A stretch of 64,000 nt of DNA from assembly GCA_013306675.1 (NCBI GenBank), contig JABLUY010000042.1, forward strand, positions 62,001-126,000. Reading direction: 5' to 3'. This DNA is from Thraustochytrium sp. TN22. Taxonomy: Eukaryota; Sar; Bigyra; Thraustochytrida; Thraustochytriidae. This document shows, in pieces, positions 10,201-19,089 of this stretch. The notes under the pieces are model-generated. The model was not told the origin of the DNA. It saw nothing but the letters and a program-made list of their open reading frames with translations, and searched no databases. The position numbers and the translations under genes are program-made. Within the stretch, counting starts at the first letter, position 1. Each line of letters begins with the position of its first letter.

Positions 10201-10576
10201 CGAAGTGGTACTCGGTCGTCTCCATGCCCGTGTGCGCGTTGCTACGCCCGCCGTGTTCCGCAAGGTACGACCCGTAGCTGTTCTCGTCCGGGTACTTTTC
10301 CGTGCCGAGAAAGAGCATGTGCTCCAAGAAGTGCGCGAGCCCGGGCACGTCCTCCGGGTCGCTGAAGTGGCCCACGTTGACGTTCATGGCGGCGGCCGCA
10401 CGCCCAATGCCCCAGTCCGACACTACGAGCGCCTCCAGCCCGTTGTCCAGCCGCAGCCAGCGGTACTCGCGCTCGTCGTTGGCGCTCTTTTGCACGGCTG
10501 CCCACGGATCCGCCACGGCGCTCATCCAGGGCGACTCGGACCCCGCCGGTGCTGACAATGAGTCGCGCTGGGACAT
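7289..10576 (-). CDS. Insulin-degrading-enzyme-like M16 metallopeptidase 2
   Basis: About 1095 residues, a tandem duplicate of the M16 peptidase next to it in the same orientation. Zinc ligands are intact: HFLEH at about residues 82-86 and the AVDSEF Glu about 81 residues on (about 163). The N-terminal half is nearly identical to copy 1 in protein and DNA, while the C-terminal half has clearly diverged. It carries a C-terminal extension past the shared GYYGANHAD block, ending in HPERRRR. ATG 10576 (MSQRDSLSAP) is preferred; the frame stays open to about 10846, so a longer N-terminus cannot be excluded. The gap to the esterase D stop is only about 310 bases. Confidence 0.88.
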   Translation of the reverse strand: MSQRDSLSAPAGSESPWMSAVADPWAAVQKSANDEREYRWLRLDNGLEALVVSDWGIGRAAAAMNVNVGHFSDPEDVPGLAHFLEHMLFLGTEKYPDENSYGSYLAEHGGRSNAHTGMETTEYHFDVGHAHLRGALDRLAQFFVAPLFTAAATDRELNAVDSEFTKNLQNDNLRLLQLLKSTSNPAHPFHKFSTGNVKTLRDDPREAGINVRERLLAFHERYYSANRMRLVVLGRESLDDLSTWVRTLFSEIRNTNVPAPSYGLASMAGPFTTSEMGRLLEVVPVKQLYTIRLTWPTPSLRSAYKCSPSRYVGHLLGHEGPGSALAVLKSELGWADALGAGKSYNESDFGVFSVTIKCTKQGIQHVDEIVAIVYAYLQLIVRDGFSGVERWRWDEIALRSATQFYFKVWRSSEAHVRQIASAMQIYPPEHVLSPRLLREYSREDITDLLSLLVPSRMQLIVRHPGLEAVASDVETWYGTRYRCSALDPAKLEAWDPFTANPLKVLSADLHERVNLRLPEANQFLPEDFSVHAFETPQALDEDAVRASFPLRRRKSLASRLVCSRPWSRPPKATLRVLLEALQTEVAGLRSGQGPREWLFEITSNLAPWPEGFDVWRPPVLVASGPEMGGLVWFKQDTVYFAPKGAVNVILHSSMDHESPHATILSSLFTGLVKEHLNEFAYDADLAGLKYGIYDFSTTLEIMVHGFTDKMHVLLERIIETLSDERALSERAFARVKETLSRRFRDYDMEEPHKHAEWRCELLLRLSKPSRNTAELIPALERIEDVGEVRAYARRLLAAGTLETLVVGNFTPAHAIDLARGVRQRLPAGALAAPARVLSDASVSRVVDLTAGAEAVHFQHVRDPANINSAVEVLFQVGPVLDDAPLHATLSLLAHILQEPCFNRLRTEEQLGYTVISGLRIDTGIASLYVIVQSSRANPRELNERVEAFLRFFLEEVLEPMPEHVFWANRDAVAEGLVMYTEEAVAELSRWSSCIRSREYRFARTSSLVKAVVGVSKDDLIDAFNDYVLDAERRKKIIVGYYGANHADDLDVPASSVTDFRAEHSRFYCGEALSSKLHETSADSAARVSHPERRRR

Positions 10577-10888
10577 CACGGTCGTCACGGCGGCGGCGCT
10601 GCTGCCTTCCCCCCCCTTCCCCCCCCCCCCTTCCCCTTGCCTCGTCCTGCCTCGCAGCAGGGGCGGCGCTTCGACGGCAAGGTCGCGGCTTGCCGCGGAG
10701 CGCGATGCGCACGTGCAGAGTGAGGGGTCTGCTGAGCAGAGCTCCATACCCACCACGCGCCCGCGTCGCGGAGCTGCGGATACGTGCAAGTTGAATCGAT
10801 GCGGAAAATCCATAATCTTTCGGGGCGGGGCCAAGACGCGGCCCATGATGACTCTCTCAGGCTAACCACGTCACCTCCGGTGAGCGAG
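10577..10888. other. Spacer between IDE-like 2 and esterase D, with duplicated 3' flank
   Basis: About 310 bases. The stretch around 10800-10825 (AAAATCCATAATCTTTCGGG) is repeated at about 12822-12842, downstream of esterase E. This indicates that the D/E duplication carried part of its 3' flank. A C-rich tract (10610-10640) lies next to the M16 start. Confidence 0.5.
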
Positions 10889-12067
10889 CTACGGGCGAGC
10901 CTCGTTGAGCGGGTTCTTGGCCATGGTGGCGAGCGCGGTGAAGTGCTCCACGGCAAAGTCTGGCACGTAGTCACTCATGAACTCGGAGCCGTGCAGCGCA
11001 CCCATGAGCATGCGACAGGTGGCGCGGGCGCCCTGTTTGACGAGACGGCGGTAGAAGCAGACGCCGTCGTCGCGGAGCGGGTCGAGCTCATGGACCACGA
11101 TGATCGTGCGCGGGAACTGCTTGAGGTCCTCGTCGGTCGCGAACGCGGGCCATGCCAGCGCGTTCTTCTCCTTGAACGCCTCGAGGCCGTAGCCTTCGGC
11201 CTCGCGGGTGGATCCGCTCAGGCGCAGGAAGAGCCCGTTGCACTCGCTGTCCAGGTGGCTCGTGCCCAGGATCCCGTTGTTGCTCGTGTCTTGCGGCCAA
11301 GACCCGACGATGTACGGGCACGAGGCGTGCACGCCGTGCTGGATGAGGTCGCGACGGCCCTCGCGGATCGCCTTGAGCGCCAGCGCCAGCGTCAGGTTGC
11401 CACCGCCGCTCTCGCCCGCAATCACCACGCGGCCGTCGATGCCGAGCTGCTCACGGGACGCGTGCGTCCACTGGAGGGCGCTGAAGCAGTCGTTGAGGCC
11501 CGCCGGGAAGGGCTTGACCTCCTTGTTGGTCGCCGTCGGGACCTCGCAGTTGCGGAACTCCGGCATGACCACCACCACGCCTTGCTTGGCCAGGATCTTG
11601 CCCACATTCTGGTACGGTGGGTCGAAGGGGCTCAAGGTTGCCATGCCGCCTCCGTGCATGTAGAACACGCAGGGCAGCGGTCCCTTGTCGCCGGCGTCCT
11701 TGGGCCGCACGATGGACAGCAAGATGGTGTTGCCGTCAGGCTGCGAGGTGATGGACTCCCTCGAGACGACGACACCTTCGTCGTCGAAGAAGCCGTTGGC
11801 CTCGCCGGTCGGCATCGGCACGAGGCCGTCCTGGATCATTTGCATGACAGCCGCGCCGGCCATGTCTTCCAGCTCCTTGCGGCGCGCGAGCAGGTCCTCG
11901 CGCGACTTGTACTCGCCAGCTGCCGCTGCGCAGATGATCCCCGACAGAGTCCATGGCAGCATGAAGCCGCCCTGAAGCCGCGGATCCACGCGCTCATCCT
12001 TTTGCAGCCGCGTCCAGGATTCATCCAGCGACTTCTTCAGGCCCGGCTCCAGGTTGTGCGCGGCCAT
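10889..12067 (-). CDS. Esterase D, alpha/beta-hydrolase (HSL/abhydrolase-3 type)
   Basis: A 392-residue esterase with HGGGMATLSPFD, GESGGGN (Ser about 220), HELDPLRDDG and GALHGSE in family order. It is almost identical to esterase E and ends with the same ATMAKNPLNEARP-type tail, so the two are a recent tandem pair. ATG 12067 (MAAHNLEPG) aligns with the start of E; the frame runs further upstream, but that extension has no homology in E. It is probably cytosolic because no signal peptide is present. A shared substrate with E is likely but is not shown by the sequence. Confidence 0.9.
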   Translation of the reverse strand: MAAHNLEPGLKKSLDESWTRLQKDERVDPRLQGGFMLPWTLSGIICAAAAGEYKSREDLLARRKELEDMAGAAVMQMIQDGLVPMPTGEANGFFDDEGVVVSRESITSQPDGNTILLSIVRPKDAGDKGPLPCVFYMHGGGMATLSPFDPPYQNVGKILAKQGVVVVMPEFRNCEVPTATNKEVKPFPAGLNDCFSALQWTHASREQLGIDGRVVIAGESGGGNLTLALALKAIREGRRDLIQHGVHASCPYIVGSWPQDTSNNGILGTSHLDSECNGLFLRLSGSTREAEGYGLEAFKEKNALAWPAFATDEDLKQFPRTIIVVHELDPLRDDGVCFYRRLVKQGARATCRMLMGALHGSEFMSDYVPDFAVEHFTALATMAKNPLNEARP

Positions 12068-12899
12068 TTTCTCTGAGAAGAGAGCTGCTCGACAATCCGC
12101 GGCGTTTGTCGTCGTCGTTCGATGTCTGCGTGCCTGGCTGACGCTTGCAGGTACGAGCTCCGAGCGGGTCCTGATCGGACGGTCGCTCGGGTGAGCGGGT
12201 ACCCGACTGGGAACCGCTTCGTTTACGCGCGCGAGCCAAGACGGCAGGCTTGCCAGTGGCCTGCTGGTCAGCCCCGGCCGCGGCCCTGATGCAGTTGCGG
12301 CGTGGCGTGAAATGCCAGACAGGTCCTGACGCGGCGCGTTGGCCACCAGCACGTCGTGGCAGCGACTCGGAGGCGGTGGGCCCTCAAGCTGCCGCTCGGG
12401 TCCCCGCTTCAAGTCGTGCTCTCGGCGACGGCGACACAGCAAAGGGCACCTCGACCGACTCGGTCCGGGAGGGAGGGCCCGGAGGGGCGCCGAGGGGCAC
12501 CGTGTGAGAATGTGACTGGCTGCGGTGGGCTTCGACAGTCACCGTGACGGCCGATCCTGTCAGTGGAGTAGAGCGCTGCCCAGGAACGAGCCGGGATCCG
12601 TCAGGTCCCACACAGCAGCCATGGAAGCCGATGAAAGAACGCGAAAGCTGCACACAAGCTTTGGTCGGGCGGGAGCTGCTGCGAGTCGGCGAAACTTGGA
12701 GGAGACGCGCTCGTGGTGCTCGTTGAAATCACTGCTGGCCGACATCTTGAGAGCGTGCAGCGGCCTGGCAACGCGGAGCAAAGGGCATTGCTAATAAACG
12801 AGCAGACGAGCAATCAATGCGTAAAATCCATAATCTTTCGGGGCCAGGAAGACCTCGGACTGACGTAGCCAGGCGGCCACGCCACTTGCAGTGAGCGAG
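12068..12899. other. Spacer upstream of esterase D, related to the spacer upstream of E
   Basis: About 830 bases. Short stretches match the spacer upstream of esterase E: a GCTCG-rich block followed by GGTACCCG (about 12180-12215 against 14225-14260), AGGGCACCTCGA (about 12435 against 14450), and GAGCCGGGATCCG (about 12588 against 14624). The duplicated unit therefore included promoter DNA that has since diverged. No gene is seen. Confidence 0.45.
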
Positions 12900-14078
12900 C
12901 TACGGGCGAGCCTCGTTGAGCGGGTTCTTGGCCATGCTGGCGAGCGCAGAAAAGTGCTCCACGGCAAAGTCTGCGACATAGTCACCCATGAGCTCGGACC
13001 CGTGCAGGGCGCCCATGAGCATGCGGCAGGTAGCACGGGCGCCCTGCTTGACGAGACGGCGGTAGAAGCAGACGCCGTCGTCGCGGAGCGGGTCGAGCTC
13101 ATGGACCACGATGATCGTGCGCGGGAACTGCTTGAGGTCCTCGTCGGTCGCGAACGCGGGCCACGCCAGCGCGTTCTTCTCCTTGAACGCCTCGAGGCCG
13201 TAGCCCTCGGCCTCGCGCGTCACTCCGGAGAGACGCACGAAGAGCCTGTTGCACTCGCTGTCCAGGTGGCTCGTGCCGAGCAGGCCGTTGTTGGTTTCGC
13301 TCTGCGGCCAGGACCCGGCGATGTACGGGCACGAGGCGTGCACGCCGTGCTGGATGAGGTCGCGACGGCCCTCGCGGATCGCCTTGAGCGCCAGCGCCAG
13401 CGTCAGGTTGCCACCGCCGCTCTCGCCGGCAATCACCACGCGGCCGTCGATGCCGAGCTGCTCGCGGGACGCGTGCGTCCACTGGAGGGCGCTGAAGCAG
13501 TCGTTGAGGCCCGCCGGGAAGGGCTTGACCTCCTTGTTGGTCGCCGTCGGGACCTCGCAGTTGCGGAACTCCGGCATGACCACCACCACGCCTTGCTTGG
13601 CCAGGATCTTGCCCACGTTCAGGTACGGTGGGTCGAAGGGGCTCAGGGATGCCATGCCGCCTCCATGCATGTAGAACACGCAGGGCAGCGGCCCCTTGTC
13701 GCCGGCGTCCTTGGGCCGCACGATGGACAGCAAGATGGTGTTGCCGTCAGGCTGCGAGGTGATGGACTCCCTCGAGACGACGACATCTTCGTCATCGAAG
13801 AAGCGGCGCGTCTCATCGGTCGGCATCGGCACAAGGCCGTCCTGGACCATCTGCATGACAGCTGCGCCGGCCATGTCTTCCAGCTCCTTGCGGCGCGCGA
13901 GCAGGTCCTCGCGCGACTTGTACTCGCCGGCCGCCGCCGCGCAGATGATCCCCGTCAGCGTCCAAGGCAGCATGAAGCCGCCCTTGAGCCGCGGGTCCAC
14001 ATCCTTCTCCGTCTGCAGCCGCGCCCAGCACTCATCCAGCGAGTTCTTCAAGCCCGGCTCCAGCTCGTGCGTGGCCAT
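12900..14078 (-). CDS. Esterase E, alpha/beta-hydrolase (HSL/abhydrolase-3 type)
   Basis: A 392-residue near-copy of esterase D with the full triad (GESGGGN, Ser about 220; HELDPLRDDG; GALHGSE). Differences from D cluster near residues 70-100 (the loop before VVVSRES) and around SQSETNNGLLG and VRLSGVTRE, while long blocks match exactly. ATG 14078 (MATHELEPG) is the first Met of the shared N-terminus. The gene is divergent from esterase F, so the spacer that follows must drive both. Confidence 0.9.
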   Translation of the reverse strand: MATHELEPGLKNSLDECWARLQTEKDVDPRLKGGFMLPWTLTGIICAAAAGEYKSREDLLARRKELEDMAGAAVMQMVQDGLVPMPTDETRRFFDDEDVVVSRESITSQPDGNTILLSIVRPKDAGDKGPLPCVFYMHGGGMASLSPFDPPYLNVGKILAKQGVVVVMPEFRNCEVPTATNKEVKPFPAGLNDCFSALQWTHASREQLGIDGRVVIAGESGGGNLTLALALKAIREGRRDLIQHGVHASCPYIAGSWPQSETNNGLLGTSHLDSECNRLFVRLSGVTREAEGYGLEAFKEKNALAWPAFATDEDLKQFPRTIIVVHELDPLRDDGVCFYRRLVKQGARATCRMLMGALHGSELMGDYVADFAVEHFSALASMAKNPLNEARP

Positions 14079-15018
14079 TCTCCTCCCTTTCGCCAAGCGC
14101 GCCGCCTGCGTGCTGCTTGCAGTAACTATAGTGCGACGCCCTGATTGTCTGCTTTCAAGTTGCCTCTGGCAGCGATCGCAGAGCTTGCAGTGCGGTGACG
14201 CAAGCCATGCGAGTCCCGGTCGAGCGATCGCTCGAGTGGGCGGGCGGGTACCCGCCTCGGAGCCGCCTCAGGCTGTCCGCAGTGTCCGGGTCGAACGCGC
14301 GGGTCGCGTCGCGACTCGCTCGACTCGCGCGCTGCGATCTGAGCCGATTACGTCCGCGCGTGTCGAAGGCCTCCGGTTCCGCGCGCAGCTTGATGAGAGA
14401 GCTGCGGGTCCCCGCGGAACTCGGGCGCTCGGCCGCGACACTGCAGAGGGCACCTCGAGCGGGGGCGCCGCAGCGGCCGCGCCATCGCGATCAACTTGCT
14501 CGGCAGGGCCGAAGTCTGGGCGGGCGACGGGGTTGCGACGACGTTGCGACGGGGCATCGATACCAGCGGCCAGTGCCAGACGTCGCGGCGCCCGGTTCTC
14601 GCCAGGGAATGGCATCGTGATGAGCCGGGATCCGCCAGAGGCCGTCGGAAGTGCAGGTCGCCAGCGTGTGAAGAGTGAGCGGCAGGCCCGGGCTGCTCTG
14701 CCCTGCCATGGCTGACGAAGGGCCAGCGCCAGGGCCGCGTCGTCGGCGCTGGGCAGATTCCACGGGCGCGATCTTTGGCCGGCCCGGAACGGCCGACCCG
14801 TCTGTCCGGCTCGAGCGGTGAGCCGAGCGGGGGTAGCACTGGCAGGGGTACCCTACGCGGCAGCGCGACTCGAGTCGAGTCGAGTCGAGTCGAGTTGGCT
14901 GCAGAGCCGGAAGTCACAAGCAGCAGTCACAGAACGTGAACAGCTGGTCTGGCATAGCTCACTGTCAGCGCCACCCAGCGATTGGCCCCGTGAAACCCGC
15001 TCGTACCAGGTGATCACC
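14079..15018. other. Divergent promoter region between esterases E and F
   Basis: About 940 bases between two outward-pointing esterase genes. It includes the block related to the esterase D upstream region, a perfect (CGAGT)x5 repeat at 14871-14895 and, 52-60 bases before the F start codon, an antisense TGACAGTGA (14959-14967). No coding region is supported. Confidence 0.5.
14871..14895. repeat. (CGAGT)5 microsatellite
   Basis: Five perfect tandem copies of CGAGT, followed by one imperfect copy, about 125 bases upstream of the esterase F start codon. Confidence 0.9.
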
Positions 15019-16203
15019 ATGGCTGCCCGCGCAGAGGGCGTGGATGCGAGGCTGTACGATCTCGCGGATGACGCGTGGAAGCGCATCCAGGCGGAAGAGC
15101 GCCTGGACCCGCGGCTCAAGGCCGGGTTCATGTGGCCGTGGACCTTCCTGGGCGTGGTGGGCGCGGCCGCGGACGGAGACTTCAAGTCGCGCGAGGAGAT
15201 GCTGGCGCGCCGTGTCGAGCTGGAAGGCATGTCCAACAAGGCCGTCATGAAGATGTTCCAGGACGGGCTCATCCCGCAACCGCCCGCGGAGACGCGCCCA
15301 CTTTTCGATGAGGAGGGTTTGGAGCTCTCGCGAGAGACCATCACCTCGCAGCCCGACGGCAACACCATGCTACTCTCCATCGTGCGCCCCAAGACTGCCG
15401 CCGCCGACGGCCCGCTGCCGTGCGTCTTCTACCTGCACGGCGGCGGCATGGCCTACTTCAGCGCCTTTGATCAGGCTTGGCAGAACGTGGCAAAGATCCT
15501 GGCCAAGCAAGGCGTCGTGGTCGTCATGCCCGACTTCCGCAACTGCGAGCTGGCCACCGAGACCAGCAAGGAGGTGAAGCCGTTCCCCGCCGGGCTCAAC
15601 GACTGCTTCAGCGCGCTCCAGTGGGTGCACGAGAACAAGGAGACGCTCGGTATCGACGGCCGCATCGTGATCGCCGGCGAGAGCGGCGGCGGCAACCTGA
15701 CGCTGGCTCTGGCCCTCAAGGCCATCCGCGAGGGCCGCCGCGAGCTCGTCCAGCACGGCCTGCACGCCTCGTGCCCATTCATCGTAGGTGCGTGGCCTCA
15801 GGACGTCAGCGATACCGACGTCCTTGGCAGGAGCCACCTCGAAAGCGAGTGCAACGGCCTCTTCGTACGCGTTCCCTCGCCCCAGCGGACCGCGTGGAGC
15901 TACGGCGTCGAGGCGCTCGAGAAGAAGAACCCGCTCGCCTGGCCGGCATACGCCACGGACGAGGACCTCGCTCAGTTCCCACGGACCGCCATTGTCATCC
16001 ACGAGCTGGATCCGCTGCGCGATGAGGGCCTCAAGTTCTACCGCCGCCTCGTCAAGCAGGGCGCACGCGCCACCTGCCGTCAGCTCATGGGCGTCCTGCA
16101 CGGCACCGAGCTCATGGGCGACTACCTGCCCGACGTTGCAGTTGAGCACTTTGCAGCGCTTGCTGCGATGGCTCGCAACTCGCTCGGCGAGGCTCGCCCT
16201 TGA
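15019..16203 (+). CDS. Esterase F, alpha/beta-hydrolase (HSL/abhydrolase-3 type), inverted copy
   Basis: A 394-residue member of the esterase family and the only copy on the plus strand. The triad is intact: HGGGMAYFSAFD, GESGGGN (Ser about 222), HELDPLRDEG and GVLHGTE. ATG 15019 (MAARAEGVD) aligns with the start of esterase B, although the frame is open further upstream through non-conserved sequence. The stop codon TGA is itself the first three bases of a TGACAGTGA motif (16201-16209). No signal peptide or membrane anchor is visible. Its inversion suggests a rearrangement at the right edge of the array. Confidence 0.9.
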   Translation: MAARAEGVDARLYDLADDAWKRIQAEERLDPRLKAGFMWPWTFLGVVGAAADGDFKSREEMLARRVELEGMSNKAVMKMFQDGLIPQPPAETRPLFDEEGLELSRETITSQPDGNTMLLSIVRPKTAAADGPLPCVFYLHGGGMAYFSAFDQAWQNVAKILAKQGVVVVMPDFRNCELATETSKEVKPFPAGLNDCFSALQWVHENKETLGIDGRIVIAGESGGGNLTLALALKAIREGRRELVQHGLHASCPFIVGAWPQDVSDTDVLGRSHLESECNGLFVRVPSPQRTAWSYGVEALEKKNPLAWPAYATDEDLAQFPRTAIVIHELDPLRDEGLKFYRRLVKQGARATCRQLMGVLHGTELMGDYLPDVAVEHFAALAAMARNSLGEARP

Positions 16204-16775
16204 CAGTGAGCGAGCGTCTGGCCCTGCAGAAGCATCATCTCCAAGAATGATAAAAAGAAACGAGTTTGATCCGTGGCCGCGGCCTTGCAAAGATGCTTGC
16301 CAAATTCCGGAGCTTCAAGACAGCGTCAAGTGTCCAAGGACAAGAGTCCAAGGACAAGTGTTCAAGGACAAGCGTTCAAGGACAAGTGTTCAAAGACAGC
16401 TCAGGGAAAGCGCGCGAGTTATCGAGCGAGCGAGCGAGCAAATGATCGAGCGAGCCACGAGCGAGACATTGCCCTGCAAATGCTTTTCTTGAGAGCACCT
16501 CGGCCTGACTGTGAGTTTCCTCTTTGATTTCCAGTACCCTAGCACGATTAGTTACGCCCTCCAAAGGCGGCAACGCGCGTTGCGCCGCATCACGTTGCTG
16601 CACACGAGGGGTGTGCCAGCCAAGGCCAGCCTGATGCCTGAGGAAGGAAGGACCTTGGGGCGGTGCGCCGGTCCGTGCGGATGCCCAGGCGCGACTCGCC
16701 CAGGCGCGACTCGGACGCGCCCATGGTGACGTAAGGCTGACGTCAGCGGCCGCGGCCCCTTGACGACTCTGTGAG
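16204..16775. other. Spacer between esterase F and the condensing enzyme
   Basis: About 570 bases with a 14-base minisatellite (16329-16398), a run of CGAG units (about 16420-16450), and a TGACTGTGA at 16506-16514 in the sense of both flanking genes. No gene is seen. Confidence 0.5.
16329..16398. repeat. Minisatellite, five 14-base units
   Basis: Five tandem units of the form AGTGTTCAAGGACA with one to three changes each. The unit length is not a multiple of three and the repeat lies between genes, so it is non-coding. Confidence 0.85.
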
Positions 16776-18155
16776 ATGAGCCAGGATGCCGAGGCAGTGA
16801 TCTCCATCAAATCTGTCTCAGCGGGCTCAGAGCAAGGCAGGATGCGGCGAGTGGTGGTGACGGGCACGGGGCTGGTGACGCCCCTGGGCGTGGGCGTGCG
16901 CGCGACGTGGGACGGCGTGCTGAGCGGGCGCAGCGCAGTGCAGCGGCTGCGGTTTCTGAAGGAGGACGATGCCCTGCACGCGGCGCTGCCGTGCAAGGTG
17001 GGCGCCTTCGTGCCGGAGGAGGAGCTGGCCGAGGCGAAGCGCGGCGTCATCACCAACGCGCGCGCGCAGGAGCCCAACTTTATCGGCATGGCGCTCGTGG
17101 CGGCGCAGGAGGCCATCGTCGAGGCCGGCCTCCTCGACCTGCTGCACGACGGCCGCGTGGACCCGACGCGCGCTGGCGTCTGCGTGGGCTCTGGCATCGG
17201 CGCCTCTGTGCAGGAGGTGACCGAGGCGCACGACCTGCTCAAGGACCCGAAGCGCGGCTTGCGGCGGCTGAGCCCGTACTTCGTGCCGCGCTTCCTCATC
17301 AACCTTGCGGCCGGCCACATCTCCATCGCGCACAACCTGCAGGGGCCGAACCACAGCTGCGTCACGGCCTGTGCCAGTGGCGCGCACTCTATCGGCGACG
17401 CGGCGCGCTTCATCATGTTCGGCGACGCCGACGTCATGGTGGCCGGCGGCACCGAGTCCACCATCAACCCGCTCGCCATCGCCGGCTTCTCGCGGCTCAA
17501 GGCACTCTCCACCAACTTCAACGATAGCCCGGAAGAGGCCTCGCGCCCCTTTGACAAGGACCGCGACGGCTTCGTCATGGGCGAGGGCGCCGGCGTCGTG
17601 GTGCTCGAGGAGCTCGAACACGCGCGCGCGCGCGGCGCCAACATCATTGCCGAGGTCTCCGGGTACGGGCTTTCCGGCGACGCCTTCCACCTCACGGCGC
17701 CCTCCGAGGACGGCGCCGGCGCCATGAACTGCATGCGTGCCGCCCTGCGCAACGCGCGCCTTGACGCCTCCGACATCGACTACGTCAACGCGCACGCCAC
17801 CTCCACGCCGCTTGGCGACACCGTGGAGGCCCAGGCCATTGCCCAGGTGCTCTCCTCGAGCGGCGCCCGCCCTTCAGGCGCCGCGCGCCCAGCGCTCTCC
17901 TCCACCAAGGGTGCTATCGGCCACCTCCTCGGCGCCGCCGGCGCCGTCGAGGCCATCTTTGCGATGCTCAGTCTGCGCGACCAAGTTGTCCCGCCCACTG
18001 TCAACCTCGAAAGCCCAAATCTCCCTGCCCTTGTCACCGACAACGTTCACCTCGTGAGCAAGGCTGCCGACCAGCGGCCTCTGCGCCACACTATGACCAA
18101 CTCTTTTGGCTTTGGCGGCACGAACACCTCGCTTATCTTTTCGCCTCCGCCCTGA
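16776..18155 (+). CDS. 3-oxoacyl-[ACP] synthase II (FabF/OXSM type)
   Basis: A 459-residue beta-ketoacyl-ACP synthase that condenses malonyl-ACP with an acyl-ACP in type II fatty acid synthesis. It is full length from RRVVVTGTGLVTPLG to FGFGGTNTSLIF. The Cys-His-His triad is complete: Cys about 199 in TACASGAHS, His about 340 in NAHATSTP and His about 383 in IGHLLGAAGA. ATG 16776 adds about 22 residues before the canonical bacterial-type start (Met at 16842). This leader is not clearly a mitochondrial or plastid presequence, since it has three acidic residues and one Lys. Mitochondrial action for lipoate supply would be typical of eukaryotic OXSM, but it is inferred here. Confidence 0.93.
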   Translation: MSQDAEAVISIKSVSAGSEQGRMRRVVVTGTGLVTPLGVGVRATWDGVLSGRSAVQRLRFLKEDDALHAALPCKVGAFVPEEELAEAKRGVITNARAQEPNFIGMALVAAQEAIVEAGLLDLLHDGRVDPTRAGVCVGSGIGASVQEVTEAHDLLKDPKRGLRRLSPYFVPRFLINLAAGHISIAHNLQGPNHSCVTACASGAHSIGDAARFIMFGDADVMVAGGTESTINPLAIAGFSRLKALSTNFNDSPEEASRPFDKDRDGFVMGEGAGVVVLEELEHARARGANIIAEVSGYGLSGDAFHLTAPSEDGAGAMNCMRAALRNARLDASDIDYVNAHATSTPLGDTVEAQAIAQVLSSSGARPSGAARPALSSTKGAIGHLLGAAGAVEAIFAMLSLRDQVVPPTVNLESPNLPALVTDNVHLVSKAADQRPLRHTMTNSFGFGGTNTSLIFSPPP

Positions 18156-19089
18156 CATGTGAGTCAATTCCATAAAGAAAGTAGCAGCCTGCACGCAGAG
18201 GGGGGCCTTGGACATCCAAAAACTTAATGCGGGTCTTGCCGGTGCGCGCCTGGCTTGTTGCCCAAGAAGACTGCAGTAAGCCTTGACCGTGATCAAGAAC
18301 CAAAAGCGTCCGAGTTCGAGTCCTCACTGCAGGAGACTTGGACATTTGCGTTGCGGCACCAGGAGAACGGATGCACAACGAACGCTCCGCAGCCGCCGAT
18401 CAATGCCTAACTAGCGCACGCAGACATTGGCACCGTGGCACTAACTGGCTAGCTAGCTAGTGGGCACACCGTGCTAGTGGCCACCAACGCAACGGTACGC
18501 GCATATGAAGGGCACAAGTCAGCGAACCCTCCCGGGGATGTTCATCACCGGCCAAGAAGTCGCCCGGAAACTCGACAGCTGCCTTCACAAAAACGAGCTC
18601 GGGCCTTTTTCTTGCTATCAAGCTCAAGTTGCCCTCGCTTGCTGCTCCCTCGCTTGCTCGCTTCGAGTCGCTCCGCTCGCCTCTAACTCGAAGTGCTCAT
18701 CTCCCGCGTGGCACGCAAGTTCCAGCGTTTGGTCCCAGAACCCGGTACAGCAACCGCTCGGTCCTGGTTTTCCGTTTGGGCGCGGGACAAGGGGGCGGTT
18801 TCCGCTAGGACCGTGTACGCGAAACGCTAGGGGCGGGCCAGCGAGCAGGCGCCATGCGTCAATGGCAGGTCGCGCAGTGCGTTGAGGGCGAGCAGGCGCA
18901 GTGCAGGACGGTGGCGTGCAGCGGCCGCAAGGCAGACCCGATCTCGAGCGGCCTGTATCTGCCTGTCTCGCTCTCGCACGCGCGCGGTCGGCGAGTCGGT
19001 CTCGCGCGCGGCGAAGCGAGCAAGCAAGCAAGCAAGCAGGCGCCGAGCGAGCAAAGCGAGCGAGCGAGAGCAGCGGAGCGGTGAAGAAG
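18156..19089. other. Spacer between the condensing enzyme and UNC119
   Basis: About 930 bases. It begins with TGACATGTGAG at the stop codon of the synthase, a near-match to the recurrent TGAC(A/T)GTGA motif. A CTAG-rich cluster lies at 18447-18460 and a run of GAGC/AAGC units (19010-19080) directly precedes the UNC119 start. Short open frames here lack the codon bias of real genes. Confidence 0.5.

Noticed and set aside
18300-18340. tRNA-like B-box string (AGTTCGAGTCCT)
   Set aside because: The flanking bases do not pair as a T-arm, and no anticodon or acceptor arm can be built around it.
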